A stretch of DNA of 64,000 bases, from NCBI GenBank assembly GCA_958295955.1, contig OY282420.1, positions 3,920,435 through 3,984,434 of the forward strand. Reading direction: 5' to 3'. Origin of the DNA: an uncultured Bryobacterales bacterium. GTDB taxonomy: Bacteria; Acidobacteriota; Terriglobia; Bryobacterales; UBA6623. Shown here one piece after another: positions 45,078 to 54,451 of the stretch (its first letter is position 1; each line of letters opens with the position of its first letter). The notes beneath the pieces are model-generated. The model was given only the letters and a program-made list of their open reading frames with translations, had not been told where the DNA came from and searched no databases. Both the position numbers and the translations under genes were made by a program.

Positions 45078-46550
45078 GTGCTTCGCTTCGCCGCCCTGCT
45101 GTTTGCCGCCGCCGCTCTCGAAGCTGCGCCCAATCTCGTCGTTCTGCTGGCCGACGATCTCGGTTACGGAGACGTCGGCGTTTACAATCCCCGTTCGAAG
45201 ATTCCGACGCCGAACCTCGATCGGCTGGCGGGGCAGGGAATCCGCTTCACCGACGCGCATACCCCGGACGGCGTATGCTCGCCGACGCGGTACGCTCTGC
45301 TCACCGGACGCTATGCCTGGCGCACGCGCCTGAAGAGAGGCGTGCTCAACGGCGCTTCGGCGCCGCTGATCGCCGCGGACCGCCTGACCCTGGCCGCGAT
45401 GCTGCGCGAAAAGGGCTACGCAACCGGCGTCGTCGGCAAGTGGCATCTAGGGTTCGATTGGCCGCTGCGCGACGAGTCGAAGCCGCAGACGGTCGAAAAT
45501 GTCGATTGGTCGCGCCCGCTCGAAGATGGGCCGCTGCAGCACGGTTTCTCATACCAGTTCGGCTTGGGCAAACCGGCCTGGACCTTCGTCGAGAACGGCA
45601 GGGTGCTGGCGCGCCCGTCCGTGCGCTTCGACCTGACCCATTTGCCCGCCTATCTGATGGGCGGCAACAACAACAAGGGCGTGAAGGCGGCGGGGTTCGA
45701 GTTCGAGCGCATGCTGCCGCGCTTCACCGAAGAGGCGGTCGGGTTTATCCAGCGCAACGCCGCCGCAAAACGGCCTTTCTTTCTGTTTTTTACGCCCATT
45801 GCGCCGCACCGGCCCGTGGTTCCCAACAAAGACTTCGCCGGAAAGAGCGCGGCCGGCCTCTATGGAGATTTCGTGGCCGAGTTCGACTGGGCCGCGGGTG
45901 AAATACTGGCGGCGCTCGACCGCTCCGGGGTAGGCGAAGAAACGCTCGTGATCGTCACCAGCGACAACGGCCCCGAAGTGGACGCCTACAGACGGGTGCT
46001 GGAGTACGGCCACTACAGCATGGGAGAATTGCGCGGCGTGAAGCGCGATCTTTGGGAAGGCGGCCACCGCGTTCCTTTCATCGCCCGCTGGCCGGGAAAG
46101 ATTCCGGCGGACAGCGTGCAGAGCGAGGTGATTTGCCTGGCCGATTTGATGGCTACCGTTGCCGGACTGGTCGACTATCCGCTGCCCGCAAACGCGGCGG
46201 AAGACAGCTACGACGTGAGTCGGGCGCTGTTCGGCGAAAAGATCGAGAAGCCGTTGCGGGAAGCGACGGTGCATCACGGCTCGAAAGGTTGGTTCGGCAT
46301 CCGGCAGGGCGGCTGGGTGCTGATCGACCATCCCACCGGCGACAACAACAATCCGGGGCAAAACGCCGAGCCGGAGTGGTTTCGGCGGGAGCGCATGGCG
46401 AAAACCCACGACAGGCCGGTGGAGCTTTTCGACTTGGCGGCGGACCGGGCGCAGCGCGAGAACCTGGCCGCCGCGCACCCCGAGAAGGCCGCGGCGCTGC
46501 AAGCCCTTCTGGAGCGCTACCGCCGCGAGGGGCGCAGCGTGCGGCGCTGA
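45078..46550 (+). CDS. Arylsulfatase-type sulfatase, exported
   Basis: A 490-residue sulfatase with signal peptide (LRFAALLFAAAALEAA), the metal-binding LLADDLGYGDVG and the formylglycine motif CSPTR (C67). VVGKWHLG and TSDNGPEV complete the active site. The second sulfatase in this window, it is not closely similar to the one at 17461. A GTG at 45078 is used because it alone starts the signal peptide; the ribosome binding site is weak. It is convergent with the aspartokinase gene, with six bases between stops. Confidence 0.88.
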   Translation: MLRFAALLFAAAALEAAPNLVVLLADDLGYGDVGVYNPRSKIPTPNLDRLAGQGIRFTDAHTPDGVCSPTRYALLTGRYAWRTRLKRGVLNGASAPLIAADRLTLAAMLREKGYATGVVGKWHLGFDWPLRDESKPQTVENVDWSRPLEDGPLQHGFSYQFGLGKPAWTFVENGRVLARPSVRFDLTHLPAYLMGGNNNKGVKAAGFEFERMLPRFTEEAVGFIQRNAAAKRPFFLFFTPIAPHRPVVPNKDFAGKSAAGLYGDFVAEFDWAAGEILAALDRSGVGEETLVIVTSDNGPEVDAYRRVLEYGHYSMGELRGVKRDLWEGGHRVPFIARWPGKIPADSVQSEVICLADLMATVAGLVDYPLPANAAEDSYDVSRALFGEKIEKPLREATVHHGSKGWFGIRQGGWVLIDHPTGDNNNPGQNAEPEWFRRERMAKTHDRPVELFDLAADRAQRENLAAAHPEKAAALQALLERYRREGRSVRR

Positions 46551-46556
46551 GCGGAT

Positions 46557-47999
46557 TTACGCCGCCGCCGGTCGTTTGTCCGCGGGCGCGGCGCGGCCGA
46601 GGCGGCATTGGGCGTGGACGGCCTGCACGGCCTTCGTCAGATCGGTCTCGTTGACCACGATGGCGATCGTCAGTTCGCTCGACCCTTGAGCGATGGCGAT
46701 GACGTTGATCGCGTTTTCCGACATCGCCGCGAACAGGCGTCCGGCGAACCCCGGCGTGCCGCGCATGCCTTCTCCGACGGCCGCCAGCAGGCCGACGCTG
46801 TGATCGACCTCGATGGGGTGTACGTAACCGTGGGCGAGCTCCAGCGCGAGCTCCTCGTGGAGGCCGTCGAGAACGGCGCCGACCTCCTCGCTGCGCACCA
46901 ACATGCAGAAATTCTGGCGGAAGCTCGAGCGCGTCAACAGCAGCACTTCGACTTTGGCGCGGGCCGCCGCTTCCAGCGCGCGGGCCATAAGCTGCGCTCC
47001 GGATAACGAGATGCTGACCGCTTCGATGGAGAGCAGCGTCACTTTCGGCAGCGCGGTGACGGCGCGGACGCCGACGCTTCCGGGCGGCTCCTCGGAAATG
47101 CGCGTGCCCGGCTGCCGGGGGTCGAAGCTGTTCTTGATGCGCACCGGGATCTTTTTTTCGACCAGCGGGGCCAGGGTTCGCGGGTGGAGCACTTTGGCTC
47201 CGTTGTAGGCCAACTCGCACGCCTCGTTGTAGGTCACCTCCGCCAGCACTCTGGCGTCGGCGACGATGCGCGGGTCGGCGGTCAGAATGCCCGGCACGTC
47301 GGTCCAGATCCAGAGCTCGTCGGCGTCCAGCGCCGAAGCGACGATCGAGGCGGAAAAATCCGATCCCCCGCGGCCCAGCGTCGTCGGCACGCCGTCTTTT
47401 GTCGCTCCGTTGAAACCGGTGACGATGGGCACGCCGCCGCGCTCGAGGATCGGCATCAGGCTGCCCGCCGCTTTTGCGTCCGTCTCGGCGAGCAGCGGTG
47501 CAGCGCCTCCGAATACGGCATCGGTGACGATCACCCCGGCGCCGTCCACCGGTTGCGCATCGATCCCTTGCTGCCGCAGCACCTCGCTGACGAGCAGGGC
47601 GGAGAGCTTTTCGCCCGTGGGCACGGCTGCGTCCTCTGAGCGTTCCGGGCGCTCGCCGAGCAGCAGTATGCCGCGTGCGACGCGGTCGAAGTTCCCGAGA
47701 ATGTCGTCAATGCGGGCCGCCGCCACTTCCCGGCGTTCCGCGGCAATCAACTCTCGGCATGCGTCCAGGTGTTTCTTGCGCAGCGCCGCGAGATTGGTTT
47801 CAACCGTTGCCCGCTCGCCGCGCCCGCCGGCTTCCAGTATGGCAAGCAGCGTGTTGGTGACCTGCGACATGGCGGAGACGACCGCCGCGACCGCGCAGTG
47901 TCCGGTTTGCTCGGCGATCAGGTCCGCCGCTCGCGCGATCGCTTGCGCGGAACCGACGCTGGTTCCTCCGAATTTCATCACGAGCAGGGGTTTGTGCAT
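46557..47999 (-). CDS. lysC: Aspartate kinase
   Basis: It phosphorylates aspartate, the entry to lysine, threonine and methionine synthesis. The 480 residues start with VMKFGGTSVGSA, have the catalytic region TTLGRGGSDFSA, and end with two ACT domains (about 315-475) that bind inhibitory amino acids. The length is that of the ThrA-type kinase without the homoserine dehydrogenase half. The feedback effector cannot be read. A DUF507 gene lies 60 bases upstream in the same direction. Confidence 0.93.
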   Translation of the reverse strand: MHKPLLVMKFGGTSVGSAQAIARAADLIAEQTGHCAVAAVVSAMSQVTNTLLAILEAGGRGERATVETNLAALRKKHLDACRELIAAERREVAAARIDDILGNFDRVARGILLLGERPERSEDAAVPTGEKLSALLVSEVLRQQGIDAQPVDGAGVIVTDAVFGGAAPLLAETDAKAAGSLMPILERGGVPIVTGFNGATKDGVPTTLGRGGSDFSASIVASALDADELWIWTDVPGILTADPRIVADARVLAEVTYNEACELAYNGAKVLHPRTLAPLVEKKIPVRIKNSFDPRQPGTRISEEPPGSVGVRAVTALPKVTLLSIEAVSISLSGAQLMARALEAAARAKVEVLLLTRSSFRQNFCMLVRSEEVGAVLDGLHEELALELAHGYVHPIEVDHSVGLLAAVGEGMRGTPGFAGRLFAAMSENAINVIAIAQGSSELTIAIVVNETDLTKAVQAVHAQCRLGRAAPADKRPAAA

Positions 48000-48059
48000 G
48001 GCGGGGGCTGTGCGCGGCGAATCTCTTGAGGTTGGCGCGGGGGCAGGGCTGCGCCGCGG

Positions 48060-48674
48060 CTAGGTTAGCGCCGCCGGCGTCTCGCGAGTCAGATAGACGC
48101 CGTATTTCTTGAGCTCGTCTTCGTAGTAGCGCCGGTGCTGAATCTGCCATTCCTCGCTGCCCTCTGGAATCTCGCGTTTCTGCGAGCGGATCGTCTCGCG
48201 GGCTTTTTGGTCGATCTTCTCTTCCAGAACGAACATGTCGATCAGATGGTTTTGGATTTCCAGGCGCGTGTCGTTCCAACCCCGGTTCAGACGCGTACCC
48301 GGAATACGCGGGAGCTTGGCGGCTATCTTGTGCGAGAACTCGAGCGCCTTGTCGCGCGCGATCTTCATCGAGCGTTCGCCGCCGCGAGACGACGCCGCCG
48401 CGGAAACGACCTTGCGCTCGGCAAGAATCTGACGCTTCACCTTGGCGAACATCTCGTGATAGGCGATGTTTTGCGCACGCATGTAATTGCCGTACTGGTT
48501 CAGCAGCGCGCGGGCTTCCGCGTTGATTTCATCCTCGAGGCTCAAATCGTCGAGGATGATGTTTTCGATGAGCGCCGCGACGTCTTCGGGTTTTTTGATA
48601 ACGCATGCTTTACGGCCAAGGCGCTTAGCGACTTCCTTGGCGATGTAGGCGATATAGGGCTTGGGAAGGATCAT
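48060..48674 (-). CDS. DUF507 family protein
   Basis: The 204-residue cytoplasmic protein has the DUF507 pattern, IAYIAKEVAKRLG and EARALLNQYGNYMRAQNI with YHEMFAKVKRQI, in the first half. A second helical block of similar type (LEIQNHLIDMFVLEEKIDQ) occupies residues 135-200. This internal doubling is the usual form in Acidobacteriota-like phyla. The function is unknown. The promoter at 48688-48717 leaves only about six leader bases. The divergent gene is the M61 peptidase. Confidence 0.82.
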   Translation of the reverse strand: MILPKPYIAYIAKEVAKRLGRKACVIKKPEDVAALIENIILDDLSLEDEINAEARALLNQYGNYMRAQNIAYHEMFAKVKRQILAERKVVSAAASSRGGERSMKIARDKALEFSHKIAAKLPRIPGTRLNRGWNDTRLEIQNHLIDMFVLEEKIDQKARETIRSQKREIPEGSEEWQIQHRRYYEDELKKYGVYLTRETPAALT

Positions 48675-48687
48675 GCCCGAAACCGTT

Positions 48688-48717
48688 AGTGTATCCGGAT
48701 ATCTTGAGCGGCGTCAA
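48688..48717 (-). promoter_or_regulatory. Sigma-70-type promoter for the DUF507 gene
   Basis: On the minus strand TTGACG (five of six matches) at 48717-48712 and TACACT (four of six matches) at 48693-48688 have an 18-base spacer. A transcript would start near 48681, six or seven bases before the ATG at 48674, with no Shine-Dalgarno. lysC may share this transcript. Confidence 0.5.
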
Positions 48718-48780
48718 TCGGTTGGGGAGGAGGCTCGCCCGCCGCGGTGTGCTCCAATAAAAACTGCTCTCTGCCGGACC

Positions 48781-50547
48781 ATGCCCGCCGTCCCGCGATG
48801 TTTGCTGCTGAGCCTCTTTGCGCTCGCTTCGCTCGATGGCGCAAGCCATTACGAGATCGGCCTCGAGTCGGCGGCCTCCGGCACGCTGCGGGTTACGCTC
48901 GATACGGCCTGTTCCGGCCGACCGGTGGAATTTCAGATGCCGACCTGGAACGCCACCTATCATATCCGCGACTTCAGCCGCTTCGTCTCGAACTTTTCCG
49001 TATCCGCTGAATCGGGCGCCCGGCAGTCGGTTGCCAAATCCGACCCGTCCCGCTGGGTTGCCGCGTGTCCCGCCGGCGGTCGCGTTCGCGTCGAGTACGC
49101 CGTTCTGGCCGACCGACCCGGGCCGTTCGGCGCCTTCGCGGACGCCAATTATGCGACGCTGAACCTCGCCCAGATTCTGCTTTACCCGGTCGAGGCGCGC
49201 AACGACGAGTTCACCCTCGCCTTCGCCGGACTCCCGCCCGACTGGAAAGTTGCCGTAACCCTCGAAGAAAACGGCAGCGGTTACCGCGCGCCGAACTACG
49301 ACCTGTTGACCGACACGCCGGTTCTGCTTGCCGACTTCGTCGAAGATTCTTTCGCGTACGACGGCGCCTCGATTCGCGTGGCCGCATTCGGCGAACCCGG
49401 CGGCTTCGATCTCGACATCCTCATGGATTCCGTCAAGCGCATCGTCGGCAGCGCGGCGGAAATCATGCAGGGACTCCCCCTCGCGCATTACACGTTCGTT
49501 TACTGCTTCAAAGACACCGCAGGCGGAGGGATGGAGTACCGCAACGGAACGCTTATCTTCGGCCCGGCCAAGTGCGCCGATTGCAGCCTGTCGAACCTGA
49601 CCTCCCATGAATTCTTCCACCTGTGGAATGCGAAGCGGCTCCGCCCGGCGTCGTTAGAGCCGCTCGACCATGCCCGGCCCATGCCCAGCCCGTCGCTGTG
49701 GTTCGTCGAGGGCGTCACTTCGACATTCGCCGAATTCATCCGCTTGCGCTCCGGGGCCGCCACAGGCGATGAATTTTTGTCGCGCCTGGGTAAGCGGATA
49801 TCGCGCTACAGGGCGCGGCCGGCGCGTCTGGAGCAATCGGCGGAACAGGGCAGCGTCGAAGCCTGGCTCGAAGGCTACCCGGAGTACGGCAGCCCCCAGC
49901 GCAGCGTCTCGTACTATCTGCGCGGCGAGTTGATCGGCTACCTGCTCGATCTCTCCATCCGCCGGCGCACGAAAAATCGCCGCAGCCTCGACGACGTCCT
50001 GCGCCTGCTCAACGAGCGCTACGCCGTCAAGGGCCGCTTTTACGACGACACCGACGCGATCGAGCAGGCGGTATCCGCGGTTGCCGGCAGCGATATGTCC
50101 GCCGTCGTCGCGGCCCTGGTGCGCCGGCCCGAGCCTATCGACTGGAACGCCTACCTGCGCTATGCCGGCTACCGCTTGGCCGCCCGCAAGAAGGAACGCA
50201 TCGATTTCGGCCTCTCCCTGGCGATCTCTCCGCAGCGCGGCATCTTCGTCAGCGCGGTCGAGCCGGCGAGCGCCGCCCGGCAAGCGGGCTTCCGCGCCGG
50301 GGACCGCATCATCCGTTACCGGGGGAGCCCGGTCTCCTGCGGCGTCGAAGAATTGGCGGCCCTCCTGCGGCGCTCGGCCGGCCGCCGCGTTTCCCTCGGA
50401 ATCGAGCGCCAGGGCAGTTTTTTTGAGATCGAGATCACGCCGCGCGTGACCGAGGCCGTTGCCTACCGCATCGTGTCCATAGCTCGGCCCACTACGGCGC
50501 AACTGCGCGTGCGGAAAGGCTGGCTCAGGCGAACGACCGACCGGTAA
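48781..50547 (+). CDS. M61-family metallopeptidase with C-terminal PDZ
   Basis: The 588-residue exported peptidase has a signal peptide (PRCLLLSLFALASLDGAS), a beta-rich N-terminal domain, the zinc motif HEFFH in TSHEFFHLWNAKRLRP near 280, and WFVEGVTSTFAEF with the third ligand glutamate. A PDZ domain (about 495-570, GFRAGDRIIRYRG) closes the protein. This is the glycyl-aminopeptidase-like M61 family. ATG 48781 starts the signal peptide; longer starts overlap the DUF507 promoter region. It is convergent with the ftsB-like gene, 14 bases apart. Confidence 0.87.
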   Translation: MPAVPRCLLLSLFALASLDGASHYEIGLESAASGTLRVTLDTACSGRPVEFQMPTWNATYHIRDFSRFVSNFSVSAESGARQSVAKSDPSRWVAACPAGGRVRVEYAVLADRPGPFGAFADANYATLNLAQILLYPVEARNDEFTLAFAGLPPDWKVAVTLEENGSGYRAPNYDLLTDTPVLLADFVEDSFAYDGASIRVAAFGEPGGFDLDILMDSVKRIVGSAAEIMQGLPLAHYTFVYCFKDTAGGGMEYRNGTLIFGPAKCADCSLSNLTSHEFFHLWNAKRLRPASLEPLDHARPMPSPSLWFVEGVTSTFAEFIRLRSGAATGDEFLSRLGKRISRYRARPARLEQSAEQGSVEAWLEGYPEYGSPQRSVSYYLRGELIGYLLDLSIRRRTKNRRSLDDVLRLLNERYAVKGRFYDDTDAIEQAVSAVAGSDMSAVVAALVRRPEPIDWNAYLRYAGYRLAARKKERIDFGLSLAISPQRGIFVSAVEPASAARQAGFRAGDRIIRYRGSPVSCGVEELAALLRRSAGRRVSLGIERQGSFFEIEITPRVTEAVAYRIVSIARPTTAQLRVRKGWLRRTTDR

Positions 50548-50561
50548 AGCCCTGCCCGCGG

Positions 50562-50936
50562 TTACTTCTTGTCGGGAATGCGGATTACGATCTCGCCTTC
50601 CTTCGACCAGCCCAAGTCTTGGCGGGCTCTTTTTTCGATTCCCGGACCGCCGGGCGCCAAGTCTTCGATTTCCTGCTCGATCTCCCTGTTTTGCTTCGTC
50701 AGTTCTTCGACTTGCGTCTCGAGCTCGGTCTCTTGCCGCCAAGCTGCTTGCAGGTCTTGAAACATACGATAGCCGGAAAGATGAAACCACCCGGTCAAGG
50801 CGGCCGTTGCTAGGATGAGAACGGTCCAACTCCTTCTTCGCGGGGAGTGCGGTCGGCGGGGCAAGAGATATTCCCTTCGATGGAGCTTCTTAAGATCATA
50901 AACGAACGGCGCGCGCCAATCCGCAAAATAACGCAA
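50562..50936 (-). CDS. FtsB/DivIC-like septum formation initiator
   Basis: A 124-residue bitopic protein with a long basic cytoplasmic N-terminus, one membrane helix (about 37-57), a coiled coil (65-95, ETELETQVEELTKQNREIEQ) and a short C-terminal segment (ARQDLGWSKEGEI) as in FtsB/DivIC. These assemble with FtsL and FtsQ in the division complex. The start is TTG at 50936, eight bases from the divergent cutA start; a shorter start further inside is possible. Confidence 0.75.
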   Translation of the reverse strand: MRYFADWRAPFVYDLKKLHRREYLLPRRPHSPRRRSWTVLILATAALTGWFHLSGYRMFQDLQAAWRQETELETQVEELTKQNREIEQEIEDLAPGGPGIEKRARQDLGWSKEGEIVIRIPDKK

Positions 50937-50944
50937 ATTGTTTT

Positions 50945-51271
50945 ATGAATAAAATCCGCGTCGTCTTGACCACCTGTTCCGATGCCGACTCCGCCGCGGG
51001 CTTGGCGTCGCAACTCGTCGAACGCGGCTTGGCGGCCTGCGTCAACATCGTTCCGGGCGTGCGCTCGATTTACCGTTGGCAGGGCAAGATCGAAGACGAT
51101 GCCGAATGCCTGCTCGTCATCAAAACCACGGTTGACCGCGCGGCCGACCTGCAGGCCGCGGTCGCCGAGCTGCATGCCTACGACGTGCCGGAATTGGTCG
51201 TGCTGCCGGTAGAGAGCGGGGCGCAAGCCTATCTGGATTGGGTGCTTGCGCAAACCGCCGCAAGGAAATGA
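50945..51271 (+). CDS. cutA: Divalent-cation tolerance protein CutA
   Basis: The 108-residue trimeric ferredoxin-like protein has the CutA pattern: LVERGLAACVNIVPGVRSIYRWQGKIEDDAECLL shortened to its key parts LAACVNI, YRWQGKIE and YDVPELVVLPV. Its physiological role is debated despite the copper-tolerance name. The stop overlaps the next gene as ATGA, so the exported regulatory-domain protein is translated with it. Start ATG 50945. Confidence 0.94.
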   Translation: MNKIRVVLTTCSDADSAAGLASQLVERGLAACVNIVPGVRSIYRWQGKIEDDAECLLVIKTTVDRAADLQAAVAELHAYDVPELVVLPVESGAQAYLDWVLAQTAARK

Positions 51272-52800
51272 AACGCCGGGCTTGCGCAGGGCGGGCGCTG
51301 CTTGCCGCGTTTCTGCTTGCCGCCGCTTCGCCTGCGGCCTCGGTCGTCAGCGGTGTCGCGCGGGTTGTCGACGGCCGGCGCTCAGTTCCTCTGCGCAAGG
51401 CGGCGGTCGTTGCCTTGACGCCCGACGGCAGGAAAGTCGTGGCGGCGACCCGAACCGACTCGGAGGGACTCTTCCGCTTCCCCCGCCCGATCGCCCGCCG
51501 CATCGCGCTGCGCGTTGAAAAAGTCGGATATCTGCCCGTCGCCGGAGCGCGTCAGGGCGGCGCCGGGCGCATCCTCGACTGCCGCCGCGCAGGAGCATGC
51601 GAGTCTCTCTCGTTGGAGACGATCCGCGCCGCAGTGGTGGCCGGCACGGTCGTCGACGAGTTGGGCGAGCCGTTCGACAACGTCAACGCGGCCCTGACGC
51701 TGCTGGAAGGGCAGGCGAGCCGCACGCTGAGGGCGCGCAGCGACGACCGCGGAGACTTCCGCATCGCCGGCGTCGCTCCCGGCAGGTACGAGTTGACAAC
51801 CGTTTCTTCGTACCGCGGCCTCGACGATTCGCTCTACGCAGGACGCCCGGTCGAGTTGGAAGTTGCCGCCGGCGAGATCGTCGCCGGCCTGCGGATCGTC
51901 TTGATGCGCGCCGGCGGCGGCGGTTTCCGCGTGAACGGCGCGGTGCGGGGCGTCGAGCTTTCGAGCCGCGTGACGAACTTTGTCCGCTTCCGGGGATTTG
52001 GCAGCGCAGCACGGCGCTTGCAGACAGGCGTTCTCGCCCGCGAGGTGAATGCGGATGGAACCTTTGCCTTCGACAAGATTCCCGAAGGGCGCTACGTGCT
52101 CACGCTGCAGCAAGTTCGCGCGGCTTCAACTCCCGGAGAGCAGCGGCGGCCCGAGCGGTTCATGCTCGGCGCGCTCGATGTCGCCGGCGATATCGAAGGT
52201 TTGCTTCTGGCGCCGTTGCCCCCGACCGGCATCAGAGGCCGCATCGCGTACCGCGAAGCCCCCTTGGGCAAGCCGGTGCTCCTGGCGCTCCAGGGAGCAG
52301 GCGGCGCCTTCGCGCAGATCCTGGTCGCAAACGCCGCCGCCGGCGCGTTTGCGAATTTGCAGCTCCTGCCCGACCGCTACACGATCCGCAGTTTCGGGCG
52401 GGAGCATTTCGTCCGGGCGGTTCTCGAGGACGGCGAGCCTTTGGCTGGCAATATCGTCGATCTGGACCTCGGCCGCATTCGCGATTTGCAGATTCTGCTG
52501 TCGCGGGACTTTGCCCGGGTCTCCGGCCGCGTCAAAAAGCCGGAAAGCGGCGCTCCCGCGGCCTTTTACCGCGTGGCCCTGCGCGGGCCGCATGGAGTCG
52601 TCGGCGTTCAGGCCGATCAGTACGCCCGCTTTCGATTCGAGAAAGTCGCGCCCGGCGGCTACGAGATTTGCGCTTGGCCCGATGCCGGACTCCCTCAAGT
52701 GAAGAGCGGCGGGATATGGCAGCAAGCCGGCGGCGCCGTGCGCGCTTTTCCCGTGGATGCCGGCGCGAACATCGAGATCAGTCTGACGGCCGCCAGATGA
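51268..52800 (+). CDS. Exported carboxypeptidase-regulatory-like domain protein
   Basis: A 510-residue secreted protein with signal peptide (GRALLAAFLLAAASPAAS) and repeated beta-sandwich domains of the CarboxypepD_reg type. Examples are GVARVVDGRRSVPLRKAAVV (near 30) and a second unit with DDRGDFRIAGVAPGRYEL (about 165). Such domains occur in surface and TonB-linked proteins of Acidobacteriota. The ATG overlaps the cutA stop as ATGA. The next gene encodes a related protein and overlaps likewise. No enzyme motif is visible. Confidence 0.75.
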   Translation: MKRRACAGRALLAAFLLAAASPAASVVSGVARVVDGRRSVPLRKAAVVALTPDGRKVVAATRTDSEGLFRFPRPIARRIALRVEKVGYLPVAGARQGGAGRILDCRRAGACESLSLETIRAAVVAGTVVDELGEPFDNVNAALTLLEGQASRTLRARSDDRGDFRIAGVAPGRYELTTVSSYRGLDDSLYAGRPVELEVAAGEIVAGLRIVLMRAGGGGFRVNGAVRGVELSSRVTNFVRFRGFGSAARRLQTGVLAREVNADGTFAFDKIPEGRYVLTLQQVRAASTPGEQRRPERFMLGALDVAGDIEGLLLAPLPPTGIRGRIAYREAPLGKPVLLALQGAGGAFAQILVANAAAGAFANLQLLPDRYTIRSFGREHFVRAVLEDGEPLAGNIVDLDLGRIRDLQILLSRDFARVSGRVKKPESGAPAAFYRVALRGPHGVVGVQADQYARFRFEKVAPGGYEICAWPDAGLPQVKSGGIWQQAGGAVRAFPVDAGANIEISLTAAR

Positions 52801-54398
52801 AGCTGCCTGCCGCCGCCCTGCTGCTCGCCGCCGGCGTCTTCGCTCAGGAGCCCGCCGGCGTCATCGCCGGCACGGTCCGTTCCGCGCTGTCGAGGCGGGT
52901 GCTGCCCAGCACCGGAATCGAGTTGACGCTGAACCCTGCGTCCGACGCCGGACAAAGAGCGGTTCTTCATGCCGCCGCGGACATTCAGGGCGTTTTTCGG
53001 TTTGCGGGCTTGCCGGCCGGCGAGGCCGTCCTGAGCTTTTCGAAAGTGGGCTACGAGGCAGGCGGCAAGCGAACGCTGCAAGTCGCCGTCGAGCCGGACC
53101 GAGAAGTCAACGATCTGGATATCGAACTGCGGCCGTCCGCCGCCGTTAGCGGAAAAGTCCTCGACCGCGACGGCGACCCCGTAACGCGGGCCGTGGCGCA
53201 ACTCCAGACAGCGGTTCTGCGCGCCGGGGTGAAGTCCTTGCGCACGGTGCGCACGGCAAGAACGGACGACCGCGGGCATTACCGCCTCTACGACCTCGCT
53301 CCCGGCAGATATTACCTCAGCGTCTCGCCCGCGCGGGTCATTACCGCCGCCGGCATCCGCGAGTTCGCGCATTCCTGGGGATACTTTCCCGGCGCGCCGA
53401 CCCTGCGGGGCGCGGAGCGCATCGTCCTGACTTGGGGCAGCGAGCGCGCAGGAGTCGATTTTCAATTGGGAACGCCCCCGCGAACCGCGGTCGGCGGGTT
53501 TGTCCGTAACCTCGGCGGCCGGAGTCCGTGCGTTTCCTGCCCGGTCTCGATTATGCGCCGCGGCGAGGGCCAAATCGGTTCGATTACCACCGACGAAACC
53601 GGCGGGTTCCTCATCCGCGGCCTGCCCGCCGGAGATTACGTGCTGCGGGCCAATGCGCTCGAAGGGCCGCGTTTCAATGCAGCGCAGAGGGTATTGCTTG
53701 TCGAGGGCGAGCCCGTGCAGGCGGACATGGTCCTCCGGCCCGGGTCGGTCGTTCGCGGGCGTGTCGCCGCGCTTGAGTACGGCGAAACAGCGGCGGCCGC
53801 GGACCGGGCCGACCCGCTCATCGTGACCCTGACGGCCGTCGACGGTTCGAGAAGCAGACGCCTGCGGGCCATGCCTGCGCCGGCGGCGGGCGGGGAATTC
53901 GAGATTATCGATGTCGGCGCCGGCGAGTACCGGGTCGGCATCGAAGACGGCCCCCGCGGCAGTTATCTGCGCGAGGTCTCGCTCGGCGGACGCCCGCTCC
54001 CCGAGCCCCGCATCACGGTTGCCGCCGGCGCGGACCTGAACGGCCTGCGGATCGTTCTCGGCGCCGACGGCGCGACCGTTCGCGGCAAGGTGGACGGCGC
54101 GCGATTTGCGTCCGCAGGCGAGGCGGCCCCGCCCGGCTTCGCGGTGCTGCTGCCGACGGAAGGCATCGGCGGCTACCGCCGCGAATATCTTGGGAACTAC
54201 CGCCCCGGCGACGGGCTGTTTGCCATATTTGCCGTGCCCCCCGGCAACTACCATGTCTTCGCCGTGCCGCGCGACGAGCCGTGGGATCTGACCGATCCGC
54301 TCGACCTCGGGCGGCTCCGCAGCGCGGGGAAGGCAATCCGCCTGCGCGCCAAGGAAGAGGCCGCGGTCGATGCGCCCTACGTCGCCGCGCCGCGATAA
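52797..54398 (+). CDS. Second exported carboxypeptidase-regulatory-like domain protein
   Basis: A 533-residue protein related in architecture to the preceding one, with signal peptide (PAAALLLAAGVFAQE) and repeated sandwich domains. One is near 145-185 (DDRGHYRLYDLAPGRYYL), another near 255-285 (DETGGFLIRGLPAGDYVLRA). The ATG overlaps the previous stop as ATGA, so the three genes from cutA form a coupled chain. The pair may be a duplication with divergence. Surface or envelope location is inferred from the leader only. Confidence 0.75.
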   Translation: MKLPAAALLLAAGVFAQEPAGVIAGTVRSALSRRVLPSTGIELTLNPASDAGQRAVLHAAADIQGVFRFAGLPAGEAVLSFSKVGYEAGGKRTLQVAVEPDREVNDLDIELRPSAAVSGKVLDRDGDPVTRAVAQLQTAVLRAGVKSLRTVRTARTDDRGHYRLYDLAPGRYYLSVSPARVITAAGIREFAHSWGYFPGAPTLRGAERIVLTWGSERAGVDFQLGTPPRTAVGGFVRNLGGRSPCVSCPVSIMRRGEGQIGSITTDETGGFLIRGLPAGDYVLRANALEGPRFNAAQRVLLVEGEPVQADMVLRPGSVVRGRVAALEYGETAAAADRADPLIVTLTAVDGSRSRRLRAMPAPAAGGEFEIIDVGAGEYRVGIEDGPRGSYLREVSLGGRPLPEPRITVAAGADLNGLRIVLGADGATVRGKVDGARFASAGEAAPPGFAVLLPTEGIGGYRREYLGNYRPGDGLFAIFAVPPGNYHVFAVPRDEPWDLTDPLDLGRLRSAGKAIRLRAKEEAAVDAPYVAAPR

Positions 54399-54451
54399 CC
54401 AGGGCAACTTTCCGCGCCGTTTGCTATCGTGCGAGTGGAGGATTTCCAGCG

